Of a stretch of DNA of 37,718 nt, positions 8,683 to 16,898 are shown piece after piece. This stretch comes from an uncultured Bacillota bacterium (GTDB lineage: Bacteria; Bacillota; Clostridia; Peptostreptococcales; Anaerovoracaceae). A program made the position numbers and the translations under genes. How positions within the stretch are numbered: the stretch's first letter is position 1; every line of letters begins with the position of its first letter. The notes below the pieces were generated by a model. The model saw only the letters and a list, made by a program, of their open reading frames with translations. It was not told the origin of the DNA and did no database searches. The DNA is taken from NCBI GenBank assembly GCA_949295785.1, contig CASFMJ010000065.1, forward strand, positions 1-37,718. Reading direction: 5' to 3'.

Positions 8683-10673
8683 TGTTCACCTCCGCAGGAA
8701 ATGACACATACGGGATTACCGGCTGTCATAAGATTATAACGGCCTGCCCTTCTGTTCTTTGCAATATTTATCTGCACAACTTCAGGAATCTTACCCATAA
8801 TCTCTTCAAGAAGCAAAGCTGCCTCTGCTTGTGTTTCTAAAGTCACCGCATCTACAACAACTCTGATATCCGGATTCATATCATACAGCTTTTGTATTAT
8901 CTCTCTCAGATTTCCTCCACTTCCACCGATAAATGCATGGGACGGTGCAGGAAGACCCTCAAGTCCCTCAGGCGCATCAGCCCTTATTACGGTCATATTC
9001 ATTATGCCGAAAGCTTTTCTGTTTTCTTCTATAAGGGAACATCCTTCCTCTTTACGCTCTATGGCAAAAATGTGTCCTTTATATGCCTGCAGTGCGCATT
9101 CAACAGATACAGAACCTGTTCCGGCACCTATATCAAATACAACAGAATCTTCTGCCAGCCTGAGTTTGGACAGTGCAACAGCTCTTACCTCTTCCTTGGT
9201 CATAGGCACCTTACCGCGTATAAATCTATCATCAGCTATACCCGGTGTAACAGGAATACCCTTTGCCTTTTGGTTGAATACATATATGGCTGACAGCGGA
9301 TCAAAGCTTACATTCAAAAGCTCATCTGCTGTACCTTTGGTGATTTTTTCCTCTTCATATGACAGGTTCTCACCAACTGCAACTTTTACATAACCAAGCC
9401 CGCTTTCTGAAAGGGTTCTGAGAAAGGTTTCAGCCGTAGTGTCTCCTCCCAGCAGGAAAAAAGACTTTTCATTTCTCCTTATTATCTGAGTGTAATTGCA
9501 CTTTCTGCCATGAGCACTGTTTATAGCCGCATCCTGCCACGAAATTTTAAGTTTTCCCGCCAGATAGCAGACAGATGATATCCCGCAAAGGATTGTCACA
9601 TCCATATTCTTCTCATCTTCAAGCAGTTTAACAAGTCCTGAAGTACCGCTGTAAAATCCTGTATCACCTGACATTATAACCGCTATGTTTTTCCAATGAC
9701 GGTTTTCTTTTATCAGTTCAGTTATCCTTTGGGGGTTTATCTCAGGAAATGATTTTTTGCCTTTTACAAGATCTGATCTTAAAAGTCTCCTTGCTCCTAT
9801 CACCACATCTGACATAGCAATAGATTTTTTCACTTCCTCTGTTACATTATCATCGTATCCCATACCCATGCCGCAAATAAAAATATGCTGCCTGTGTTTC
9901 GGACAATACTTTTCGTCGATATATCTTACACACTGCTTCACAGAAAATCCTGTCTCATCGGCAGGTCTTCCTATTATTACCACTTCTGTGCCTGTTTTAG
10001 CCGCTGCTTCAAGTTTCTGCGGAAGGCCTCCTCCCGATCCTGTGTCCTTTGTAACCAGATATTTTATGTCGAGCATCCTTATTAAGGCCTCGTTCATATC
10101 TTCCGTAAAAGGTCCCTGCATACATATAACATGCTTGCCTCTATAACCAAGCTCCTCAGCTTTGGCAAGACCGTCAGCCATAGGCAGTATTCTGACAAAA
10201 ACTCTCTTTTCCCTGTCTTTTATACCACAATATGAAGCCAGCTCTTTGCTTCCGGTAGTCAGAAGTATATTTCCTTCTGTCTGATCAAGATATGATACAG
10301 CTTCTTCTGTGCTTCCAAAGTATCTGCTGTCGCAATCTGAAGTGATGCTGCTGTCCCTGACTACACGTATATATTCAACAGGTTCAGAAACGTCGGCAAT
10401 ATACTCGCAGGCTGCTTTTATATTTGCAGTTACCTCAGAAGCATAAGGATGGGTGGCATCTATGACGGCTGCGGGTCTTATGTGCTCTATAAGTGATATA
10501 ATTTCACTCTTATCCAGTCTGCCGCATTTGACTGTTATGTTTTCTCCGCCTCCTGCCAGTTCACGGCCATATTCTGTTGCCACACATACTGTTACATTTA
10601 TTTTTCTGTTTTTAAAATATTCTGTAAGCCTTCTGCCTTCGGATGTGCCTCCGAAAATGATCAAATCATTCAT
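8679..10673 (-). CDS. cbiJET: Trifunctional CbiJ-CbiE-CbiT corrin enzyme fusion
   Basis: This 664-residue protein joins three cobalamin enzymes. Residues 1-255 are cobalt-precorrin-6A reductase (CbiJ/CobK): IIFGGTSEGRRL at the N terminus, AAVIDATHPYASEV near 69-81, and LVTKDTGSGGGLPQKLEAA near 206-224. Residues 263-468 are the C5-methyltransferase CbiE, with HIFICGMGMGYDD, VVIGARRLL and MSGDTGFYSGTSGL. Residues 474-664 are the C15-methyltransferase/decarboxylase CbiT, with GIADDRFIRGKVPMTKEEVR, the SAM-binding VFDIGAGTGSVSVE at 512-525, and FIGGSGGNL. All motifs look intact, so all three activities are expected. CbiE-CbiT fusions are well known; the added N-terminal CbiJ is less common. The gene overlaps cbiH by 8 nt and cbiA by 4 nt. 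Confidence 0.95.
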   Translation of the reverse strand: MNDLIIFGGTSEGRRLTEYFKNRKINVTVCVATEYGRELAGGGENITVKCGRLDKSEIISLIEHIRPAAVIDATHPYASEVTANIKAACEYIADVSEPVEYIRVVRDSSITSDCDSRYFGSTEEAVSYLDQTEGNILLTTGSKELASYCGIKDREKRVFVRILPMADGLAKAEELGYRGKHVICMQGPFTEDMNEALIRMLDIKYLVTKDTGSGGGLPQKLEAAAKTGTEVVIIGRPADETGFSVKQCVRYIDEKYCPKHRQHIFICGMGMGYDDNVTEEVKKSIAMSDVVIGARRLLRSDLVKGKKSFPEINPQRITELIKENRHWKNIAVIMSGDTGFYSGTSGLVKLLEDEKNMDVTILCGISSVCYLAGKLKISWQDAAINSAHGRKCNYTQIIRRNEKSFFLLGGDTTAETFLRTLSESGLGYVKVAVGENLSYEEEKITKGTADELLNVSFDPLSAIYVFNQKAKGIPVTPGIADDRFIRGKVPMTKEEVRAVALSKLRLAEDSVVFDIGAGTGSVSVECALQAYKGHIFAIERKEEGCSLIEENRKAFGIMNMTVIRADAPEGLEGLPAPSHAFIGGSGGNLREIIQKLYDMNPDIRVVVDAVTLETQAEAALLLEEIMGKIPEVVQINIAKNRRAGRYNLMTAGNPVCVISCGGEQ

Positions 10674-11397
10674 ATCTGTAGCCTCTCGGTGTCACCATCT
10701 TGCCATCTATAGCCATGGTCTGACTGTTTCCTATGAATACGGTGGAGAACATGTCCACCTGGTTTTTTTCCAGTTCCTCAAGAGAAAGTATGCAGCTGGA
10801 CTGACCTTCTCTCCCTATATTGCGGGTGATACCGCATATTGTCTCAGGCGACTTATAGGTTCTCATTATCCTGCATGCTTTTTCAAGATAATCCTTTCTC
10901 TTCATGCTTGAAGGGTTGTATAAGCAGATGACCATATCAGCCTCAGATGCTGCCAGCAGTCTTTTTTCTATCTTTTCCCAAGGTGTCAGAAGATCGCTCA
11001 GGCTTATGACTGCAAAGTCATGTATAAGAGGAGCCCCCAATATAGCAGCGCCGCTTATTACTGCCGATACTCCGCATACCGGTTCTATATCAACGCCGGG
11101 ATAAGAGCCTGAAAGCTCATATATCAGGCCTGTCATGCCATATACCCCCGCATCTCCGCTGCATATCATGGCGACATTCTTTCCTTTTGCGGCTTCCTCA
11201 AGAGCCATTCTGCATCTTTTTTCTTCCTGCCTCATTGGTGTGGTAAGAAATTCTTTTCCCGGGAAATGCTCCTTCACAAGATCCACATACACACCGTATC
11301 CTGCTATGACATCACAGCTTTCAAGCACTTTCGCCGCTTTCAGTGTCATCTGTTCATATTCGCCTGGTCCTATTCCCACAACATATAGCTTATTCAA
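10666..11397 (-). CDS. cbiH: Cobalt-precorrin-3 C17-methyltransferase
   Basis: This 243-residue SAM-dependent methyltransferase methylates C17 and contracts the ring, the key step forming the corrin skeleton. The N terminus KLYVVGIGPGEYEQMTLKAA has the glycine-rich loop of this fold. AMICSGDAGVYGMTGLIYEL carries the GDxGxYGM motif typical of CbiH/CobJ. ICLYNPSSMKRKDYL and GITRNIGREGQ follow in the usual order. The start is TTG: GGAGGTAAGAT precedes it at normal spacing, and the codon overlaps the end of cbiG by 8 nt. No extra C-terminal ferredoxin-like domain is present, so it is the short form. Confidence 0.95.
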   Translation of the reverse strand: MNKLYVVGIGPGEYEQMTLKAAKVLESCDVIAGYGVYVDLVKEHFPGKEFLTTPMRQEEKRCRMALEEAAKGKNVAMICSGDAGVYGMTGLIYELSGSYPGVDIEPVCGVSAVISGAAILGAPLIHDFAVISLSDLLTPWEKIEKRLLAASEADMVICLYNPSSMKRKDYLEKACRIMRTYKSPETICGITRNIGREGQSSCILSLEELEKNQVDMFSTVFIGNSQTMAIDGKMVTPRGYRYE

Positions 11398-12460
11398 ATC
11401 TTACCTCCAGATTATCTTTATCTATAAGAGCCACAGCTGCCGTAACTCCGTCTTTACTGTATTTTCTGAAAACAAGGCTTCCGCCCTGTGATGCTGATGC
11501 TGCCGCCCTCTCACATACATTATCTACTCCAACGGTTTTTTTCACAAAATCCGATGCTGTAAAATCTCCTTCTGCTTCTGCCAGTTTTTCTGAACTGAAG
11601 AATACAGGCTTAAGTCTGTATTTTCTGCACAGCATACGAAATCCCTCTTCATCTTTTTTTATATCTGCAGATGCAAAAATTCCCACATCTTCCATAGATA
11701 TACCTGACTGTGAAACTGCATAAAGAGCCGCTTTTTCTATATCTTCAAAGCTTTTTCCCCTTCTGCATCCCATTCCCAGAACATATGGGCGGGGACGCAG
11801 CAACAGGGTATTTTTCCTGTCATTTTTTTTCCCTATGTGGATAGAAAAAATATGGTCAGATGTTCCTTCTTCTTCAGAGCCTTCATCTTCCGGTTCCAGA
11901 CATTGTGGAATCTTACCTTTTATTCTGACCTCTGATGAAAATCCCACCTTCTCATTTCTCAAAACAGCAGATGAAATCTCCTTGGCCAGTTTCATGTCAG
12001 TTATAAAAAGACCATTTTTATCTGCAAAAGTATCTACAGCAAACTTGCTGTCAAGGTCTGTGGCTGTGGTCACCACGGCTTCACCTCCGGACAATGATGA
12101 TATGCGATGCGCAAGAGCATTTGCCCCACCCAGATGTCCTGAAAGTATCGGTATCACATATCTTCCTCTTTCATCTGCAACTATCACCGCCGGATCTTCA
12201 GTTTTTTTGTTTACATAAGGAGCAATTGCCCTTACAGCTATACCGCTGGCACAGACAAAAATCAGAGCATCTGATTTAAAAAAACTTTCTCTTGTCCATT
12301 GATCCAGGCCAGATACCGGTCTTATATCAATATTATCGGCATATCTTGGCGATGCAAAGCAGATGCATTTAACATCACTGTCTGACTGTCTGAGATCTGA
12401 GGCTATCTTAAGTGCTCGTTCTGATCCTGCAGCAGAAAATGCAATGAGTCTTATATCCAC
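11390..12460 (-). CDS. cbiG: Cobalt-precorrin-5A hydrolase
   Basis: This 356-residue CbiG opens the delta-lactone of cobalt-precorrin-5A and releases acetaldehyde, a step unique to the anaerobic route. The N-terminal domain has ALIFVCASGIAVRAIAPYV and ILSGHLGGANALAHRI, the family's GHxGGAN motif. The C-terminal domain starts near YVLGMGCRRGKSFEDIEKA and ends with AVALIDKDNLEVRFE. The two domains are joined by a variable linker rich in Glu/Ser (about 185-205). The start is GTG; its ribosome binding site AAAGGAGTAA includes the stop codon of cbiF, 3 nt away. The gene is full length and fused to nothing. Confidence 0.95.
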   Translation of the reverse strand: MDIRLIAFSAAGSERALKIASDLRQSDSDVKCICFASPRYADNIDIRPVSGLDQWTRESFFKSDALIFVCASGIAVRAIAPYVNKKTEDPAVIVADERGRYVIPILSGHLGGANALAHRISSLSGGEAVVTTATDLDSKFAVDTFADKNGLFITDMKLAKEISSAVLRNEKVGFSSEVRIKGKIPQCLEPEDEGSEEEGTSDHIFSIHIGKKNDRKNTLLLRPRPYVLGMGCRRGKSFEDIEKAALYAVSQSGISMEDVGIFASADIKKDEEGFRMLCRKYRLKPVFFSSEKLAEAEGDFTASDFVKKTVGVDNVCERAAASASQGGSLVFRKYSKDGVTAAVALIDKDNLEVRFE

Positions 12461-12463
12461 ATT

Positions 12464-13243
12464 TTACTCCTTTTCCGTATATTTGCAGACAGAAGCTTTT
12501 CTGAACTCTGTTTCAAAAGACGGGTTGTACAGATCAGAACGTCTGTATTTTCTGTGTGTTACCGTTTCTCCTACAATTATAAGCGCAGTTTTTGTTATAT
12601 TGTTTTCTTCAGCTGTCTTAGCCAGTGTTCCCACAGTACATACAAATTTTTTCTCATCAGGCCATGTTGCTTTGTATACTATGGCACACGGAGTGTCTTC
12701 TTCATAACCTCCCTTTATGAGTTCACGGGAAAGTTCTTTAAGGAGTCCTGTGCTTAAGAATATGACCATTGTAGCCTTGTGAGCTGCAAATGAACTTATA
12801 CTCTCTCTTTCAGGCACGGGTGTCCTGCCGGCCATCCTTGTTATTATTACGCTCTGTGATACATCAGGAAGGGTATATTCCAGATCGAGAGCTGCCGCAG
12901 CGCCGCAGAATGAACTGACTCCGGGGCAGTACTCATATGGTATGCCCTCTTTATCAAGTATATCCATCTGCTCTCTTATTGCTCCGTATACACACGGATC
13001 GCCGGTGTGAAGTCTTACCAGATTTTTTCCGTCTTTATGGCCCTTTATCATAACATCCATTACTTCCTCAAGGGTCATGACAGCGCTGTTATAAACCACG
13101 CATTCATCCTTTTTATACTCCAGAAGCTGCGGATTCACCAGTGAACCGGCATAAATTATTATATCGGCTTTTTCAATGAGGTTCTTGCCTCTTAATGTTA
13201 TAAGATCAGCTGCACCGCTTCCTGCTCCTACAAAATCTATCAT
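12464..13243 (-). CDS. cbiF: Cobalt-precorrin-4 C11-methyltransferase
   Basis: This 259-residue enzyme transfers a methyl group from SAM to C11 of cobalt-precorrin-4. It begins IDFVGAGSGAADLITLRG, the CbiF/CobM glycine-rich loop, followed by AGSLVNPQLL. The central LVRLHTGDPCVYGAIREQMD matches the family's HTGDPxxYGAxxEQ motif, and PGVSSFCGAAAALDLEYTLP matches the substrate loop. ATWPDEKKF and LIIVGETV lie near the C terminus. The C-terminal tail (KYTEKE) doubles at the DNA level as the ribosome binding site of cbiG. The ATG is preceded by AAAGGAGAAAAAAT. Confidence 0.96.
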   Translation of the reverse strand: MIDFVGAGSGAADLITLRGKNLIEKADIIIYAGSLVNPQLLEYKKDECVVYNSAVMTLEEVMDVMIKGHKDGKNLVRLHTGDPCVYGAIREQMDILDKEGIPYEYCPGVSSFCGAAAALDLEYTLPDVSQSVIITRMAGRTPVPERESISSFAAHKATMVIFLSTGLLKELSRELIKGGYEEDTPCAIVYKATWPDEKKFVCTVGTLAKTAEENNITKTALIIVGETVTHRKYRRSDLYNPSFETEFRKASVCKYTEKE

Positions 13244-13255
13244 ATTTTTTCTCCT

Positions 13256-14395
13256 TTATCTGTACTCTTCTATCAGTTCTTTTGCTGCATCGTTTATATC
13301 AAGGATGCCATGTCTGTTGGAAAATATAATAATGCCTGTCTTAAACTGTCCATAGGACCTGTTATTTATATAAAACTCTATTTTTCTCCCTGCCAGCTCC
13401 ATGGTCTTATTCAGAAGTCCTGCATCCTTCAGTATCTGTATACCGTCATCTGTATTTATACATGAAAGAATGTCGAGAGCTTTTTTTCTTTCAAGACCTG
13501 CCTGCAGAGCCAATGATGAGAGTATCTCCATTCTGCTGTCAGCTTCCCTTGAATGAGTGTTCATGATGCCTCCGGCAACCTTTATAAATTTGCCTATATG
13601 AGCTATAAACAGCACTCTTTCAAATTTCAGCCGGCAAAGCATATCGATGGTGAGTCCCACGTAATTGCTGCATTTTACAATTTCCTCATCCTTTATGTCT
13701 ATGAGGCCTTTCACAAAATCTGCGCCGTAATTACCGGGTGTTATAATCACATCTGTCTTGCCCTGACTCCTTTTCTGTTTAAGCTCAAGCCTGATGCTTT
13801 CTATTATGGCGTCCTCACTCATAGGCTCAACTATGCCGCTGGTACCAAGTATGGACAGGCCTCCCTCTATCCCCAGCCTGGGATTGAATGTACGTCGGGC
13901 AAGCTCTTTTCCCATAGGCAGGATTATTTCAGCATCAAAGCCTTTTTCTATGCCAAAGCTGTCTTTTACCTGATTGAGAGCCTCAAGTATCATCTTCTTT
14001 GGTACCGGATTTATGGCTGCTTCACCGATTTTCTGCGAAAGACCAGGTTTTGTCACTCTTCCTACGCCTTCTCCGCCATCTACATGAATCAGGCCGTCTG
14101 ATGAAAACTTAACCATAGCACATACAGGCATACCGTCTGTCACATCCGGGTCATCACCGCTGAATTTTATAACTGTGCATGTAACCTGATCTTTTTCTTT
14201 TTTTCCGCTTACTTCAAGATCCAGCTGTATTCCCTTTGGAGTATCTATCTTTACAGATGACGGTATACTCCCGGTTACAAGAGCCATGGCCGCGCCCTTT
14301 GCCGCAGCGGCGGCACATGTACCTGTTGTGTATCCGAACCTGAGGGTCTTATTGTTTTTGTTTATGCAATATTTTTCTATACCTGTTCTGTGCAT
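13256..14395 (-). CDS. cbiD: Cobalt-precorrin-5B C1-methyltransferase
   Basis: This 379-residue CbiD methylates C1 in the anaerobic corrin pathway. It has its own fold, unlike the other methyltransferases. The diagnostic LRFGYTTGTCAAAAAKGA lies at residues 18-35. Other family features are GDDPDVTDGM, GVGRVTKPGL, GISGI-like text in ILGTSGIVEPMSEDAI, and VLFIAHIGKFIKVAGGIMNT. The start codon ATG lies within the last 19 nt of the preceding cobD gene, with AAGAGGAATCGTT upstream. The gene ends 12 nt before the start of cbiF. Confidence 0.96.
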   Translation of the reverse strand: MHRTGIEKYCINKNNKTLRFGYTTGTCAAAAAKGAAMALVTGSIPSSVKIDTPKGIQLDLEVSGKKEKDQVTCTVIKFSGDDPDVTDGMPVCAMVKFSSDGLIHVDGGEGVGRVTKPGLSQKIGEAAINPVPKKMILEALNQVKDSFGIEKGFDAEIILPMGKELARRTFNPRLGIEGGLSILGTSGIVEPMSEDAIIESIRLELKQKRSQGKTDVIITPGNYGADFVKGLIDIKDEEIVKCSNYVGLTIDMLCRLKFERVLFIAHIGKFIKVAGGIMNTHSREADSRMEILSSLALQAGLERKKALDILSCINTDDGIQILKDAGLLNKTMELAGRKIEFYINNRSYGQFKTGIIIFSNRHGILDINDAAKELIEEYR

Positions 14396-15459
14396 AACGA
14401 TTCCTCTTTTTTCAGCTTTTCAAGTGCTTTTACGAGCCGGACGTTTTCCTCATGTTTTTTTACCGCAATCCTGAAATATCGGCTGTCAAGGCCTGTAAAA
14501 TTATCACAGGATCTTATGAGTATTCTTTCTTTCGCAAGTCTGCTTTTTAAATTTTTGCTTGCTTCTATAAGCATAAAATTTGTCCTGCTCTCAATGACTT
14601 TTATGCCCAGGGACATAAGCTTTCCTGTAAGATACTCTCTCTCCTTTCTCAGAATATCAAGAGTTTCTTTAAGATATGCATCATCAAGAAGAAGTGCCGC
14701 TGACGCTGCCTTCTGCGCTATAACAGACAGGTTCCAGCACTGGATCTTTGAGCACATATTGTCAAGCAGCCGTTCATCAGAGCATATACCATATCCGGCC
14801 CTTATGCCAGGGATGGCGTATGTTTTTGTGAGGGATTTAAGCACAAAAATGTGTTTTGACTTTAAAGTAAGATCGACTGCAGAAAATTCATCATATCCTT
14901 CGGTCAGTTCTCCAAAGCTTTCATCTACAACCAGAAGAGCTTGCAGGCGAGTGCAGGCATCAAGAAGTTTTTCAATGCTTTTTCTTCCGGTCACCTTACC
15001 TGTAGGATTGTTGGGATTGCAGACAAAAACCATATCAGTCCCTTTTTCTATCCGGCGGCTTATCTCATCTGCCATTATGTCAAAATCAAAATCTTTACCC
15101 AGCATAAATGTCTCTGCCACTCCCCCTGCTGCTTCCACTGCCTGTCTGTATTCGCAGAATGTGGGTTCAATTATAAGCGCCTTCCCGGGCTTTATTGCCT
15201 CTGTCAGCTGAAATATAAGCTCAGCTCCTCCGTTTCCGCATATTATATTTTTTTCCGGCACACCTTCCTTTTTTGCTGCCGCCTGTCGCAGTTCACTGCA
15301 TGAAGCGTCAGGATACATATAAGAAAGATCCACTGCCTTTCTGGCGGCTTCAAGTACAAAACTGTGGGCGCCGCAGGGATTTATATTAACGGAAAAGTCC
15401 AGATCTATATCATGCCCGTAGACCTGACCTCCGTGAGGATTTTTTTCGTTTATAAGCAT
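14377..15459 (-). CDS. cobD: L-threonine-O-3-phosphate decarboxylase
   Basis: This 360-residue PLP enzyme of the aspartate aminotransferase fold resembles histidinol-phosphate aminotransferase. Inside a cobalamin operon it is best read as CobD, which makes (R)-1-amino-2-propanol phosphate for the nucleotide-loop linker. The N-terminal HGGQVYGHDIDLDFSVNINP is typical of CobD. FVCNPNNPTGKVTGR contains the PLP-ring contact, and LKSLTKTYAIPGIRAGYG contains the Schiff-base lysine. Length is right for CobD, and no extra C-terminal zinc domain is present. The ATG is preceded by AAGGAGTACT. It lies 62 nt after cbiB and overlaps cbiD by 19 nt. A histidinol-phosphate aminotransferase is the alternative, less likely from context. 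Confidence 0.93.
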   Translation of the reverse strand: MLINEKNPHGGQVYGHDIDLDFSVNINPCGAHSFVLEAARKAVDLSYMYPDASCSELRQAAAKKEGVPEKNIICGNGGAELIFQLTEAIKPGKALIIEPTFCEYRQAVEAAGGVAETFMLGKDFDFDIMADEISRRIEKGTDMVFVCNPNNPTGKVTGRKSIEKLLDACTRLQALLVVDESFGELTEGYDEFSAVDLTLKSKHIFVLKSLTKTYAIPGIRAGYGICSDERLLDNMCSKIQCWNLSVIAQKAASAALLLDDAYLKETLDILRKEREYLTGKLMSLGIKVIESRTNFMLIEASKNLKSRLAKERILIRSCDNFTGLDSRYFRIAVKKHEENVRLVKALEKLKKEESLCTEQV

Positions 15460-15521
15460 AGTACTCCTTATTTACCGTTTCTGTACTGAAATAATATTGC
15501 TGACTTTTGAAACTTACACAT

Positions 15522-16496
15522 TTATAATAATATCACTGTCCATATTACGGTCAGTATGACAACACCTATGATGGTAGTACCGTACATAAGTCTGTGACTT
15601 TTTAATATATCCTCTGGCTCTATTTCTCTGAGAGGGTCCCCTATGTAATCCTTTTTGTAAATCTTGCCGAAATACTTTGCGTCTCCGGCAAATCTTGTGC
15701 CAAGCGCACCGGCACATACTGACTCGGTCTGGGCAGAGTTGGGGCTGGCATGTTTATGTCTGTCTCTTCTGAAAATTCTGATGGCGTTTTTTCCATCAAA
15801 GCCGAGCAGAAACGATGCGGCTATCATGAAAGCTGCAGATAGCCTTGCCGGTATGAAATTCGCGGCATCATCCAGTTTAGCTGCAGCAGTACCGAAATAT
15901 ATATACTTTTCGTTTTTATACCCTATTATGGAATCCATCGTGTTTATGGCCTTATACAGATAGCCTGCCGGTGCTCCTCCTAAAAATATGAAAAGCATCG
16001 GGGCTATAACTCCGTCTGAAGTGTTCTCTGCCACAGTCTCCACACAAGCCTTTATAACTCCTTCTTCTGTGAGCTGGGCGGTATCCCTTCCCACTATCAT
16101 TGCAACTGACTTTCTTCCACTCTCAAGTCCCTCGTTTTTCAATGCAGAATATACTTTTCCACTTTCCTTTGCAAGAGATCTGGCCGCTATAATCTGCCAT
16201 ATCATCACCGACTGAACGGCAAGGCACAGCCATCTGCTGATGCTGTATGCGGCAGCAAGTATACCGAAAGGTATCATAAAAGAAAGAGTGCACATTATGA
16301 GTACTAATATGACACCTCCTTTTCTTTCAGAAGCTTTATCATCGGACAGATGTCCTCGTATTATTTTTTCCAGTTTCCTTATACTGTTGCCTATGAGATT
16401 TATGGAATGCGGAAATCCGTAAGGGTCTCCCAATATACAATCCAGTACAAAACCTATATAAAAAGCGGCCGCAATCTGTAACACGTATTCAGTCAT
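15522..16496 (-). CDS. cbiB: Adenosylcobinamide-phosphate synthase (membrane)
   Basis: This 324-residue integral membrane protein joins adenosylcobyric acid to aminopropanol phosphate. Typical features: DCILGDPYGFPHSINLIGN near residues 19-37, several hydrophobic helices (about 60-90, 195-225 and the C-terminal tail), RDTAQLTEEGVIKACVETVA, AENTSDGVIAPMLF, and SPNSAQTESVCAGALG. It is the first gene of the operon, and its cobD neighbour makes the second substrate. The start ATG lies directly after the seven-T run that ends a small hairpin of the riboswitch region, and its Shine-Dalgarno AAGGTG lies in the right arm of that hairpin. It should therefore be controlled by cobalamin. Confidence 0.96.
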   Translation of the reverse strand: MTEYVLQIAAAFYIGFVLDCILGDPYGFPHSINLIGNSIRKLEKIIRGHLSDDKASERKGGVILVLIMCTLSFMIPFGILAAAYSISRWLCLAVQSVMIWQIIAARSLAKESGKVYSALKNEGLESGRKSVAMIVGRDTAQLTEEGVIKACVETVAENTSDGVIAPMLFIFLGGAPAGYLYKAINTMDSIIGYKNEKYIYFGTAAAKLDDAANFIPARLSAAFMIAASFLLGFDGKNAIRIFRRDRHKHASPNSAQTESVCAGALGTRFAGDAKYFGKIYKKDYIGDPLREIEPEDILKSHRLMYGTTIIGVVILTVIWTVILL

Positions 16497-16503
16497 AAAA
16501 AAA

Positions 16504-16750
16504 GCACCTTCACAGAGGTGTCAGGATTCAAAAGTAAATACATCAGCCCGCATCCCACCTCAGAAGATCCGGTCATATCATGTGACAGGTCTACCGGCTC
16601 GATCCTTAAAACCTAATTGAAATACCTTGCCGGATACTAATCCAGTGGCTTGCGACTAAACGCAGATTTCTTTCGTAGATCTTACGGTTGCTGAGATACA
16701 GCGCCGGTCTCTCACCGGCTTCCGAGATGTCACATGAGGATATCTACCAG
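16504..16750 (-). promoter_or_regulatory. Cobalamin riboswitch upstream of cbiB
   Basis: Read on the minus strand, the leader has the ordered landmarks of an adenosylcobalamin riboswitch. GGAAGCCGGTG and ACCGGCGCTG come first, then a CAGCAACCGTAAG segment matching the conserved GCAACTGTAAG. Next come AAGCCACTGG and CCGGCAAGG. Last is the B12 box GAGCCGGTAGACCTGTC at 16584-16600, which matches the AGCCAGGAGACCTGCC-type consensus closely. The expression platform is a short hairpin (16505-16509 with 16516-16520) followed by seven T residues, and the cbiB ribosome binding site lies in its 3' arm. Binding of adenosylcobalamin is expected to lower expression of the whole operon. Confidence 0.93.
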
Positions 16751-16755
16751 TATCT

Positions 16756-16784
16756 ATATTATCCGATTATCCTTAAAAAGTCAA
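16756..16784 (-). promoter_or_regulatory. Promoter of the cobalamin operon
   Basis: TTGACT (16779-16784) and TATAAT-like TAATAT (16756-16761) are separated by 17 nt on the minus strand. They lie just upstream of the riboswitch and downstream of the nfnB terminator, so the operon is independently transcribed. Confidence 0.82.
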
Positions 16785-16851
16785 GGCCGCTGACCCTTTT
16801 CAGCCGGTGCGCATCAGGGATTATATCTTTCATTAATATGAAGTTAACGTA

Positions 16852-16884
16852 TTAAAAGAGCCGCCTCGTAAGGGAAGCGGCCCT
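16852..16884 (-). terminator. Terminator after nfnB
   Basis: An 8-bp GC-rich stem (16860-16867 with 16874-16881, one G-U pair) is followed on the minus strand by TCTTTT. It lies 17 nt beyond the nfnB stop codon and before the cobalamin promoter. Confidence 0.82.
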
Positions 16885-16898
16885 TCCTTATTTTATAT

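Noticed and set aside
13553-14101. Plus-strand open frame (182 codons) antisense to cbiD
   Set aside because: It overlaps cbiD completely, shows no protein-family features and no start signals.
14390-15211. Long plus-strand open frame (273 codons) antisense to cobD
   Set aside because: It is a shadow of cobD. The opposite strand has clear PLP-enzyme motifs and good start signals, while this frame has none and is low-complexity in serine.
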